Counted from the first letter of the stretch, positions 1 through 6,237 are shown. The stretch is 6,402 nt of DNA from Candidatus Methanodesulfokora sp. (GCA_023269865.1 JAGDWR010000082.1:12653-19054); one strand, 5' to 3'. The notes: generated from the sequence alone by a model not told the origin. Program-made: numbers and translations.

Positions 1-2
1 TG

Positions 3-641
3 GGGATAATAGGACCAAATGGTGCTGGTAAATCCACCCTGCTCCTCATAATGAGCCTTCTAATAAGCCCAACCTCAGGGGAAATTTACTTCAAAGGGGA
101 GAGCTTTAGAGAGATAATGAGAGATGAGTCGAAAATCTATGACTTCAGAAGAAGGGTTCAGCTTGTGTTCCAAGATCCCGATGTGCAGCTCTTCTCCTCC
201 ACTGTAAGGAGGGATGTGGAGTTCGGCCCAATGCATCTGAAGAGCGGAAAGGATCTTGAAAACTCCGTATTGAATGCACTAAGGCTCATGGGGATAGAGC
301 ATCTTGCAGATAGACATCCATATGAGCTCAGCGGAGGGGAGAAGAGGAGGGCTGCTATAGCATCCGTTCTGTCCATAGATCCTGAGGTCATCCTTATGGA
401 TGAGCCCACTGCGGACCTGGATATCAATGGAAGAGATAGCTTGATGAGGTTGATAAAAATGATGAAAGGCAATAAAACATTTGTCATTGCATCTCAGGAC
501 GCTGAGTTCATTCTCAGAACTGTTGACAGGGTGATCCTTCTCAACAAGAAAGTGATTTTCTCCGGAAATCCTGAAGAAGCCCTTCAAATAATTAGAGGAG
601 AGAATTTAGCTTCTTTATACGGCCTTCTACCTCAGAAATGA
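3..641 (+). CDS. ABC transporter ATP-binding protein, CbiO/EcfA-like (5' truncated)
   Basis: This is the nucleotide-binding subunit of an ABC importer; it would hydrolyse ATP on the cytoplasmic face of the membrane to drive uptake, in the energy-coupling-factor class usually of a metal ion or vitamin. The reading frame is already open at the left edge, so the first residues are missing and 212 residues are visible. Seen in order, counting from the first visible residue: Walker A GPNGAGKST (4-12), Q-loop VFQDPDVQLF (Gln57), signature LSGGEKRR (109-116), Walker B VILMDE (129-134, catalytic Glu134) and D-loop. The Q-loop context QDPDVQLFSSTVRRDVEFGP is characteristic of CbiO/EcfA ATPases. The position normally held by the switch histidine (THD) reads SQD, with Gln165 (codon 495-497). 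The methionine at 51 is internal, after Walker A, and is not the start. No membrane partner is in the window, so the substrate is unknown. The class is fairly sure; cobalt, nickel or vitamin specificity cannot be told. Confidence 0.93.
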   Translation, partial: GIIGPNGAGKSTLLLIMSLLISPTSGEIYFKGESFREIMRDESKIYDFRRRVQLVFQDPDVQLFSSTVRRDVEFGPMHLKSGKDLENSVLNALRLMGIEHLADRHPYELSGGEKRRAAIASVLSIDPEVILMDEPTADLDINGRDSLMRLIKMMKGNKTFVIASQDAEFILRTVDRVILLNKKVIFSGNPEEALQIIRGENLASLYGLLPQK

Positions 642-908
642 GTCCAAGTCCGCTCTCTCCTTCTTTCTCAGATCCTCCTCTATCAGTCTGAGAAGATCCT
701 CCCATTTCACTTCCTCTCTCACCCACCTAAGAAGTTCCTGCGTTCTTTTGGACATCAGCTCTAGGAAGCTTCTCCAATCAATCATCCCCTTTACCTCCTT
801 GTATATGTAGCTTTGAAGTTTGTTTCCATACCAAACAGCTAGCTTCTCGTCCATTACCCCCATCATCCTCCTTATCTCCTCTTTTATCTCAACAGGCTCG
901 GGTATCAT
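627..908 (-). CDS. Small helical protein of unknown function
   Basis: I do not recognise a family for this 93-residue protein. It is rich in Glu, Lys, Arg and Leu, has four Trp and no Cys, and appears almost wholly alpha-helical, with amphipathic stretches in the C-terminal half (WVREEVKWEDLLRLIEEDL). It has no signal peptide or membrane segment and is probably cytoplasmic. I chose ATG at 908 over the TTG one codon upstream (911) because a TATA-like box is centred about 27 bp before the ATG, fitting a leaderless transcript. It lies 47 bp downstream of the radical SAM gene on the same strand, and its last 15 bp overlap the tail of the ABC ATPase gene. Residues 4-8 (EPVEI) match residues 5-9 of the radical SAM protein. 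A role as partner or substrate of that enzyme is conceivable but only inferred. The open frame, promoter and protein-like composition support a real gene. Confidence 0.62.
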   Translation of the reverse strand: MIPEPVEIKEEIRRMMGVMDEKLAVWYGNKLQSYIYKEVKGMIDWRSFLELMSKRTQELLRWVREEVKWEDLLRLIEEDLRKKERADLDSFLR

Positions 909-929
909 CAAAATTCCCTAGAGGGGAAA

Positions 930-940
930 CTTAAAAAATA
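930..940 (-). promoter_or_regulatory. TATA-like box for the small helical protein gene
   Basis: On the minus strand this reads TATTTTTTAAG, centred about 27 bp upstream of the ATG at 908. This is the spacing expected for archaeal TBP binding on a leaderless gene. It overlaps the T-rich stretch after the radical SAM stop codon, so the small gene may have its own promoter as well as readthrough from upstream. Confidence 0.45.
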
Positions 941-950
941 TTCCTAAAAA
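933..950 (-). terminator. T-rich stretch after the radical SAM gene, possible terminator
   Basis: Just after tandem stop codons (TAATAA, 953-958) the minus strand carries a run of five T (946-950) and another of six T (933-938). Archaeal intrinsic termination uses such T-tracts without needing a hairpin. The same bases also make a TATA-like box, so termination, initiation or both may occur here. Confidence 0.35.
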
Positions 951-955
951 GGTTA

Positions 956-2395
956 TTAACTGCTCTTCATGCTCACTAGAAGGCTCTCATATGCCGCCTT
1001 GTTCAGGATGCATCCAGGATCAGGGGCCATGTAATCATGGAAGTATCCATATGCCCTCGCTCTGCAACCTCCGCAGACATACCTGAATGGACACTTGCCG
1101 CAGTGATCTTCAAGGGCATCCTTGTTCCTCAAGTCATTCAGCACCTTGTCATAAGCCCACCACTCATCGAAATTGTCCAGTATCTCCATTATGTTCCCTA
1201 TTTTCATGGGGAAGAAAACGCATGGCCTTATATCTCCATTGGGCCAGAGTCCTATGTAGAATCTCCCAGCTCCACATCCGCCTATGAACTCTGCAAGAGA
1301 CTTAAGCTTTCTTCCAAGTTCCGCATTGGTAAAATGAGTTGGAAATATGAAGTCCTCTGAATTCCCCTCCATCATCAAGGCTATCCTTGAGAACTGGGGT
1401 GCTGTTGTCAAGACGTTTATCCTCCTCCCACTTCTCAGCTCATTATAGAGAATCTTGAGGAGCTCCTCCCTCTCCTCAGGAGATAGATCCCAGCTCTCTA
1501 TGAATATCCCCCTCCCAGTTGGGACAAAGTTGTACATCATGAACCATCTGGCTCCAAGCTTCTCAGATAGATCTATCACAGCTGGTATCTCCCTCCAATT
1601 ATCCTTTGTCGCAGTCATCGCCACATTCACAAAGAACCCCATTTTCGATGCTATCCTTATCGCATTTGTAGTCCTTTCCCAAGCTCCATCCACTCCTCTG
1701 AACTCATCGTGAGTCTTAGGATCAGCTCCATCCAAGCTTATCTGGAGGAATCTTACACCTGAATCCCAAAGCTTCTGGGCTGTGTTCTCATTTATTAGCG
1801 TCCCGTTCGTGGCCATTGCGACATAGATTCCCTTTTCATAAGCATATCTGGACAGCTCATATATATCGGGCCTCACCATTGGCTCCCCTCCGGACCAGGC
1901 TATTGTCACTACTCCTGCCTTGTGAAAAGTATCTATGACCTTCTTAGCCTCCTCTGTGGAGAGCTCATCTGGCAACGGCCTTCCTGCATTGGCATAACAG
2001 TGTTTACACTTTAGGTTGCACGCATATGTAATATCCCAGACAACAAGAAATGGAGCTCCAGGAACAAAAGGTCTTCTGACGCCAAATGTTGCTATGCCTT
2101 TTACGACGGATAGGAGACCTCTTCTCCAGTATGAATCCTTCATTGCCCTCTTTATCTCCTCTTTATCAGCACCAAACGACTTTGCCCCGAGATCTATCAC
2201 ACCACTTATTATTTTTGATGCCAACTTGCACTTTGCGCATGCATCATCCCTCGCCCCAGAGTAGAGCTCAAGCGCAACCTCAAGCCTGCTTTTCTCATCC
2301 TCTTCGCAGTACTCATTAAGCTTCCTCAAAATTCCTCTGGAAAATTTATTATCAACCAAAAACTTGAATATTTCAACCGGTTCCGCTATCGACAT
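956..2395 (-). CDS. Radical SAM/SPASM domain enzyme, AhbD/NirJ-like, with N-terminal extension
   Basis: This is a cytoplasmic oxygen-sensitive enzyme that cleaves S-adenosylmethionine with a 4Fe-4S cluster to start radical chemistry; its substrate is unknown. Numbering from ATG 2395 (479 residues): the radical SAM motif CNLKCKHC gives Cys126, 130 and 133, followed by GGEP at 169-172 and an ISLDGA strand. The C-terminal SPASM region has Cys374, 392, 432, 435, 441, 444 and 462, enough for auxiliary clusters, with CGGCRARAYGY and DPGC segments very like AhbD/NirJ haem-pathway enzymes and tungsten-enzyme maturases. The first ~110 residues form an extra domain with Cys30 and a CAKC pair (53/56). 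I prefer ATG 2395 because GGGAGGGAGG lies just upstream; an in-frame ATG at 2419 has no good ribosome site. The start lies inside the end of the upstream regulator gene, implying translational coupling. Haem synthesis, metalloenzyme maturation and peptide modification all remain possible. Confidence 0.92.
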   Translation of the reverse strand: MSIAEPVEIFKFLVDNKFSRGILRKLNEYCEEDEKSRLEVALELYSGARDDACAKCKLASKIISGVIDLGAKSFGADKEEIKRAMKDSYWRRGLLSVVKGIATFGVRRPFVPGAPFLVVWDITYACNLKCKHCYANAGRPLPDELSTEEAKKVIDTFHKAGVVTIAWSGGEPMVRPDIYELSRYAYEKGIYVAMATNGTLINENTAQKLWDSGVRFLQISLDGADPKTHDEFRGVDGAWERTTNAIRIASKMGFFVNVAMTATKDNWREIPAVIDLSEKLGARWFMMYNFVPTGRGIFIESWDLSPEEREELLKILYNELRSGRRINVLTTAPQFSRIALMMEGNSEDFIFPTHFTNAELGRKLKSLAEFIGGCGAGRFYIGLWPNGDIRPCVFFPMKIGNIMEILDNFDEWWAYDKVLNDLRNKDALEDHCGKCPFRYVCGGCRARAYGYFHDYMAPDPGCILNKAAYESLLVSMKSS

Positions 2396-2702
2396 CTTCC
2401 TCCCTCCCCAAAACCTCATCCAACCTTGATTTTATGAGATCAGCCAGCTCCTTTGAGGAGAGGGGATGATACATGTAGGCCAGCCTTCCATTCACTTCAG
2501 ATGGAATTCTCCTCACTATTCCTACTTTCACCAGCTTGATTAGGTTCTTATATATCGTCCTTCTGGAAATCTTTAGCTCTTTTTCGATCTCAGAGACCGT
2601 GCATCCGCACTTCCTGTATATGTGGCGAGCTAATCTCTCCTCCCCTCTCCCCATGCCAAGAAGCTTTAGTGCGACTGATAGTATATTCATCGTACCTACC
2701 AT
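2373..2702 (-). CDS. Winged helix-turn-helix transcriptional regulator (TrmB/ArsR-like)
   Basis: This is a DNA-binding protein of 109 residues that probably controls its own operon and perhaps the divergent gene. Residues about 36-66 form the helix-turn-helix (VSEIEKELKISRRTIYKNL, then LVKVGIVRR), and about 67-80 look like the wing (NGRLAYMYHP). The C-terminal helix (SSKELADLIKSRLDEVL) could serve in dimerisation. The only cysteines are Cys32 and Cys34, a CGC motif directly before the recognition domain; this may sense redox state or metal, by inference only. A TATA box centred 26 bp upstream of the ATG at 2702 fits a leaderless start there; ATG 2690, preceded by GGTAGGT, is an alternative that would drop four residues. 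The stop codon lies inside the radical SAM gene (23-bp overlap), marking the pair as one operon. The ligand is unknown. Confidence 0.85.
   Translation of the reverse strand: MVGTMNILSVALKLLGMGRGEERLARHIYRKCGCTVSEIEKELKISRRTIYKNLIKLVKVGIVRRIPSEVNGRLAYMYHPLSSKELADLIKSRLDEVLGREEDVDSGTG
2396..2409 (-). promoter_or_regulatory. Strong Shine-Dalgarno site that decides the radical SAM start
   Basis: The minus strand reads GGGGAGGGAGGAAG immediately before the ATG at 2395 and contains GGAGG, complementary to the 3' end of archaeal 16S rRNA. It lies within the coding sequence of the upstream regulator, so radical SAM translation is probably coupled to translation of the regulator. It argues against the in-frame ATG at 2419. 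Confidence 0.75.
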
Positions 2703-2723
2703 AGGAAATTTTGCCTTCTCATG

Positions 2724-2732
2724 AATATAAAT
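2724..2732 (-). promoter_or_regulatory. TATA box for the regulator/radical SAM operon
   Basis: The minus strand reads ATTTATATT, centred at about 2728, 26 bp before the ATG at 2702. This predicts a transcript starting at or very near that ATG. A TCATGA palindrome (2719-2724) abuts the box on the downstream side. Confidence 0.6.
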
Positions 2733-2800
2733 CCTGTATTTATTATTAAGAATTTTATTTAATTAAATTATTGATGGAGTTGATCTTAGCTTATCTTTTA

Positions 2801-2820
2801 CGTCAGATACAGTCATGACG
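2801..2820. repeat. Short inverted repeat in the divergent intergenic region, possible operator
   Basis: The arms CGTCA (2801-2805) and TGACG (2816-2820) are reverse complements separated by 10 bases, and the right arm overlaps a perfect 8-bp palindrome GTCATGAC (2812-2819). It sits in the middle of the 222-bp AT-rich region between the regulator and the TIGR04076-like gene, where a local operator would be expected. Its TCATGA core recurs at 2719-2724 next to the regulator's TATA box. The element is short enough to be chance; binding by the regulator is inference. Confidence 0.3.
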
Positions 2821-2897
2821 AGAACATCAGAAGGCCAATCTTAGTATTAAAATAAGGAATTCATTATAATATTAATTGTTATATTAAGTTACTAGTG

Positions 2898-2904
2898 TTA
2901 TAAG
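2898..2904 (+). promoter_or_regulatory. TATA box for the TIGR04076-like gene
   Basis: TTATAAG is centred 24 bp upstream of the ATG at 2925. No Shine-Dalgarno sequence precedes that ATG, so a leaderless transcript is likely. A second candidate box (TTATATTAA, 2879-2887) would give a leader of roughly 15-20 bases. Confidence 0.5.
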
Positions 2905-2924
2905 CTCTCAACGCGATTCACCCA

Positions 2925-3227
2925 ATGAGCTACAGAGTAACTCTTGAAGCTAAGGAAGTGAGGGGGTTTTGTCCAATTTATAAGAAGGGTGATAAAATAG
3001 TCCTAAATAGATTTTACATAGATGTGGCCAGCTCAAAGGACATCTGCATCCACATGTTCTCAGCTTTTCTTACAATTCTTTCAGCCTTTGCACATGGATC
3101 ATCGGCCGTAGATCTTGGTATAGGGAGCCTTGAGGATGTAGGATACCTGCAGTGTCCGGATCCAGGTCCTCCATACACAAGAGGAGGAACAGTGGTGTTC
3201 GAGCTGAGGAGAGAGCTTATAAAATAA
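2925..3227 (+). CDS. TIGR04076 family small protein
   Basis: This 100-residue cytoplasmic protein resembles the TIGR04076 family, whose biochemical role I do not know. The family-like features are an N-terminal strand followed by a Cys (VRGFCPIYKKGDKIVL, Cys16), a central Cys41 before a helix, AFLTILSAFAHGSSAVDLG, and the C-terminal CPDPGPPYTRGGTVVFEL block (Cys77). Length is close to the usual ~90 residues, so it seems complete. The three spaced cysteines could bind metal, but that is inference. It starts at the first ATG, without a ribosome site but with a TATA box 24 bp upstream. It is divergent from the regulator/radical SAM operon, so the regulator may control it too. The next gene downstream seems to have its own promoter. 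Confidence 0.8.
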   Translation: MSYRVTLEAKEVRGFCPIYKKGDKIVLNRFYIDVASSKDICIHMFSAFLTILSAFAHGSSAVDLGIGSLEDVGYLQCPDPGPPYTRGGTVVFELRRELIK

Positions 3228-3256
3228 AACCTAATAAATTAAATAATGAATCTAAT

Positions 3257-3277
3257 TTTTATAATACTACTTAAAAG
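3257..3277 (+). promoter_or_regulatory. Candidate TATA boxes upstream of the DNA ligase gene
   Basis: Two boxes are visible: TTTTATAAT (3257-3265), predicting initiation near 3287, and CTTAAAAG (3270-3277), predicting initiation near 3300. Either would leave a leader of roughly 40-55 bases before the preferred ligase start at 3342, or about 10-20 bases before the upstream ATG at 3309. Which box is used cannot be told. Confidence 0.35.
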
Positions 3278-3282
3278 AAGCT

Positions 3283-3302
3283 AGCGAACAGAGCATTTCG
3301 CT
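3283..3302 (+). repeat. Short hairpin before the ligase gene
   Basis: AGCGAA (3283-3288) and TTCGCT (3297-3302) are exact reverse complements with an 8-base loop, extendable by one T-G pair. The hairpin sits directly before GAGG (3303-3306), the only ribosome-site-like sequence near the ATG at 3309. It could be an RNA structure in the leader, or chance. Confidence 0.3.
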
Positions 3303-3341
3303 GAGGATATGCTTAAATTTTGTGCATACTATGTAGTTCTG

Positions 3342-4886
3342 ATGCTGCTTGGCGAGCTTGTGAATATCTTGAACAAGGTGAGGAAAACACACTCCAGAGA
3401 TGAGAAAGTGGTTATTGTGGCTGATTTCCTCAGAAATCTGGATGAAGATGACCTGAGAGATGTGATTAAGCTGATTTCCGGCAATATAGGCAAACTTAAC
3501 ATTTCTTGGGGAACTATAGCCAAAGCTGTTGGTCTATCCCATGGGGAGGACATAGGAGAGATGGTGGAGAGGTCCCTCTCCGGAAAGAAAAGACAACAGT
3601 CCCTTGTAGAAGAGGCTGTGACAGTGAAGGAGTTAATGAACCTTTTTGCCTACCTAAGAACCTTAAAAGGAAAGGGATCTGCTGAGAGGAAAATTGCGTT
3701 GATTCAGTCTCTTTTCAGAAGGCTATCCCCTGAGGAGGCAAATTTTGTTGCAAGGTGTATAACAGGGGAGATGAGGATGGGCCTGAGCACAGGGCTTTTA
3801 ATAGAGGCTATAGCAAGAGCTTTCGGCAAAGGGGATCTTAGAAAGGCTTACACTGTTGTAGGAGACATATCAGAGCTTGCTTTAATGGCAAAGAGGGGAA
3901 TTTTACAGGTCAGTCCAAGGTTATTCTTTCCCATAAGTCCAATGCTTGCAGAAAGTTGTTATTCTGTTGATGATGCCATAAAGGAGATGGGAATTGCCGC
4001 ATTTGAGTATAAGCTGGACGGGGTAAGAGTTCAAGTTCACAAGGATGGAGGAAGAATTAAGATGTTCAGCAGGAGGCTTACTGATATAACAGATAGATTC
4101 AGAGTAGAGCTGGATCTAAAATGCGAATCATGTATAGCTGAGGGGGAGATAATAGGGCTGGGGCTTGATGGGAGACCTGTTCCTTTTCAAGTTCTGATGA
4201 GAAAAGCCGACATCAAAAAAGAGATCCTTTTCTTTGATATAATCTATCTGGATGGAAGAAACCTTCTTGATATACCTTATCAGGAGAGAAGAAAAATGCT
4301 AGAGGAGGTGTCGGACAAGTTAGTTCCCAGGATAATTACGGACGACCCAAGAAAAGCTGAGGAGTTCCTAAAAGAAGCTGTAGAAGAGGGGCATGAGGGC
4401 CTGATGGCGAAGAAGCTTAACAGCCCATATCAGGCTGGGATAAGAGGGAGATACTGGCTAAAGATAAAACCGGGACTTGAGAAACTGGACCTTGTAATAG
4501 TAGGAGCGGACTGGGGGTATGGAAGGAGGAACAGATGGCTATCAGATTACTATTTAGCTGCATATAATGAGGAAAAAGGAGATTTTGAGATAGTTGGCAA
4601 GACATTCAAGGGATTGACAGATGAGGAGTTCGAGAGAATGACAAGCTGGCTTAGCTCCATAGCTGTAAAAGAGGAGGGAAAAACTGTCTGGGTAAAGCCT
4701 GAAGTTGTAGTTGAGGTGGCATATGATGAGATACAGAGAAGCCCAAAGTATAAATCGGGATTTGCCTTGAGATTTGCAAGAATAACAGCGATAAGGGAGG
4801 ACAAGAGCCCAAGAGATGCCGACACAATTTCGAAGATAAGGAGGATATATGAAGCTCAGTTCTCCAGAAAATCAGCTAAATGGTGA
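3342..4886 (+). CDS. lig: ATP-dependent DNA ligase (archaeal LigB type)
   Basis: This enzyme seals nicks in duplex DNA during Okazaki fragment joining and repair, via an adenylated lysine and then adenylated DNA. Numbering from ATG 3342 (514 residues): an N-terminal DNA-binding domain (about 1-195, with the GEMRMGLSTGLL segment), the adenylation domain with motif I YKLDG (catalytic Lys224), FSRRL, AEGEI, motif III FFDIIYLDG, motif IV EGLMAKKL and motif V WLKIKP (372-377), and a C-terminal OB fold ending in ALRFARITAIREDK. I chose ATG 3342 because the spacing from it to VADFL equals that in Pyrococcus furiosus ligase as I remember it (MRYLEL...LVADFL). An in-frame ATG at 3309 would add 11 hydrophobic residues and has GAGG only two bases away. 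The protein is shorter than the usual ~560-600 residues, mainly in the N-terminal domain, but all catalytic motifs are intact. Function is very sure; the start is moderately sure. Confidence 0.95.
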   Translation: MLLGELVNILNKVRKTHSRDEKVVIVADFLRNLDEDDLRDVIKLISGNIGKLNISWGTIAKAVGLSHGEDIGEMVERSLSGKKRQQSLVEEAVTVKELMNLFAYLRTLKGKGSAERKIALIQSLFRRLSPEEANFVARCITGEMRMGLSTGLLIEAIARAFGKGDLRKAYTVVGDISELALMAKRGILQVSPRLFFPISPMLAESCYSVDDAIKEMGIAAFEYKLDGVRVQVHKDGGRIKMFSRRLTDITDRFRVELDLKCESCIAEGEIIGLGLDGRPVPFQVLMRKADIKKEILFFDIIYLDGRNLLDIPYQERRKMLEEVSDKLVPRIITDDPRKAEEFLKEAVEEGHEGLMAKKLNSPYQAGIRGRYWLKIKPGLEKLDLVIVGADWGYGRRNRWLSDYYLAAYNEEKGDFEIVGKTFKGLTDEEFERMTSWLSSIAVKEEGKTVWVKPEVVVEVAYDEIQRSPKYKSGFALRFARITAIREDKSPRDADTISKIRRIYEAQFSRKSAKW

Positions 4887-4953
4887 TAAACAGTTTTATT
4901 AACGACCAGTTTTACCTGATCAGCAAGCTCAGGGCTATGTTCCCTTAGAGGAT

Positions 4954-4961
4954 CTTATAAG
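4954..4961 (+). promoter_or_regulatory. Possible distal TATA box in the ligase-desulfurase gap
   Basis: CTTATAAG is a good TATA-like octamer lying 83 bp before the desulfurase start. If used, it would give a transcript from near 4985 with a leader of about 60 bases including GAGAGG (5031-5036). It competes with the proximal box at 5015-5022. The rest of the 157-bp gap (4887-5043) shows a palindrome CTGATCAG (4917-4924) and no convincing gene or RNA. Confidence 0.3.
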
Positions 4962-5014
4962 AATGCTGGAATTATGAAAGCTTTCTGAAAAACCCGATTT
5001 TTTACTGGGACAAG

Positions 5015-5022
5015 TTTTTAAG
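5015..5022 (+). promoter_or_regulatory. Proximal TATA-like box for the cysteine desulfurase gene
   Basis: TTTTTAAG is centred about 25-26 bp before the ATG at 5044, the position expected for a leaderless start. A purine-rich GAGAGG lies 8 bases before the same ATG and would only matter if transcription begins further upstream. Confidence 0.45.
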
Positions 5023-5043
5023 CCCTTCAGAGAGGATGAAGTT

Positions 5044-6237
5044 ATGTACGATGTGGAGAGAGTGAGGGAGCAATTCCCTGTTTTGAGAAATCGAAAAGTT
5101 ATATACTTGGATAATGCTGCTACATCGCTGACTCCTGATAGCGTGATAAATGCTATTGTAAAGTATTATTCTATGCATAGAGCTAATGTTCACAGAGGGC
5201 TTCATAAGCTCTCGATGGAGGCATCTAGAGTCTACGATGATGCTCATGCAAAAGTAGCCTCCTTCATAGGGGCCAAACCTCAGGAGATTATATTTACGAG
5301 CGGAACTACAGAGGCATTGAATTTAATTGCCTCAGGCCTTAAGCTGAAGAGGGGAGATCCTGTTGTCGTGACAATGATGGAGCATCATGCAAATCTGCTT
5401 CCATGGTACAGGCTCAGGAAGGACAAAGGTGTCGAGATAAGGTTCGTCCCGGTCTCAGCTGATGGAAGGGTGGACATGGAGACATATCAGGAGATGGTTA
5501 AGGGGGCAAAGGTGGTGAGCGTTGCCTGGGTCTCCAATGTCCTTGGAACAATCTCTCCAGTGGAAGAGATGGTAAAAATAGCTAGAGAGAACAACGCGAT
5601 ATTTGGCTTGGATGGAGCTCAAGCAGTTCCTCACATGCCAGTGAATGTGAAGAAGCTGGATATAGATTTTCTGGCTTTTTCCGCTCATAAGATGTGTGGA
5701 CCAACTGGAATAGGAGCTCTATACCTGAGAGAGGACCTAGCTGAGGAGATGGAGCCATTTAAACTCGGTGGGGACATGATATCGGATGTTACGCTGGACG
5801 GATATATGCCAGCAGAGCTTCCTAAAAAGTTTGAGGCAGGGACTCCGCCAATAGCAGAGGCCTTTGGTTTCTCCGAGGCGATTAGTTTTCTTGAGGAGCT
5901 GGGAGTTGAGAACATAATGAATCATGTTAGAAGGATAACTAAGGAGGCAGTAAAAGCTCTGAGCGAGATGAAGAAAGTGAGGATATATGGACCTGCTCCT
6001 GGAGAGGAAAGAGGTGGATTGATCAGCTTTACCGTAGATGGGATGAATCATCACGATGTTGCAGCTGCTCTGGATGAGCTCTCTGGAATTTGTGTCAGAT
6101 CCGGGCACCATTGTGCTCTGCCTCTTCACAAGTATGTCCTAGGAGTAAATGGAACTGTCAGGGCCTCATTTTACCTCTACAATACAATGGAAGAGGTGGA
6201 AACGCTGATAAATACGCTGAACGATATAATAGGGTGA
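5044..6237 (+). CDS. sufS: Cysteine desulfurase, SufS/CsdA type
   Basis: This is a PLP-dependent cytoplasmic enzyme that converts L-cysteine to alanine and passes the sulfur, as an enzyme-bound persulfide, to Fe-S cluster or other sulfur-accepting pathways. The 397-residue length is normal. Visible hallmarks are YLDNAATSLTP (21-31), NVHRGLHKLS (48-57), TSGTTEALNL (85-94), EHHAN with the PLP-stacking His (113-117), LDGAQ (Asp190, Gln193), the Schiff-base lysine in SAHKMCGPTGIG (Lys216), GTPPI (266-270) and the catalytic loop VRSGHHCALPL with Cys357, followed by TVRASFYLYNT. The GHHC loop marks the group II (SufS-like) rather than IscS/NifS class. The start at 5044 matches the family's N-terminus (REQFPVL). 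No SufBCD or SufU is visible. A gene for an Fe-S protein begins four bases after the stop, apparently translationally coupled, which suggests shared purpose. Selenocysteine lyase activity is an alternative within the family. Confidence 0.96.
   Translation: MYDVERVREQFPVLRNRKVIYLDNAATSLTPDSVINAIVKYYSMHRANVHRGLHKLSMEASRVYDDAHAKVASFIGAKPQEIIFTSGTTEALNLIASGLKLKRGDPVVVTMMEHHANLLPWYRLRKDKGVEIRFVPVSADGRVDMETYQEMVKGAKVVSVAWVSNVLGTISPVEEMVKIARENNAIFGLDGAQAVPHMPVNVKKLDIDFLAFSAHKMCGPTGIGALYLREDLAEEMEPFKLGGDMISDVTLDGYMPAELPKKFEAGTPPIAEAFGFSEAISFLEELGVENIMNHVRRITKEAVKALSEMKKVRIYGPAPGEERGGLISFTVDGMNHHDVAAALDELSGICVRSGHHCALPLHKYVLGVNGTVRASFYLYNTMEEVETLINTLNDIIG

Noticed and set aside
158..587. Minus-strand open frames opposite the ABC ATPase
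   Set aside because: They are antisense shadows of a gene with intact ABC motifs, with serine/leucine-rich composition and no recognisable domain or ribosome site.
909..911. TTG at 911 as start of the small helical protein
   Set aside because: An ATG follows one codon later and fits the TATA spacing; TTG would add one residue only.
2396..2419. Upstream ATG at 2419 for the radical SAM gene (adds eight residues)
   Set aside because: It lacks a good ribosome site, whereas ATG 2395 directly follows GGGAGGGAGG; the extra residues are translated from that purine-rich site.
4887..5043. Possible box C/D guide RNA in the ligase-desulfurase gap
   Set aside because: GTGATAA and several CTGA strings occur, but there is no proper RTGATGA box and the spacing between the elements does not fit a C/D RNA.
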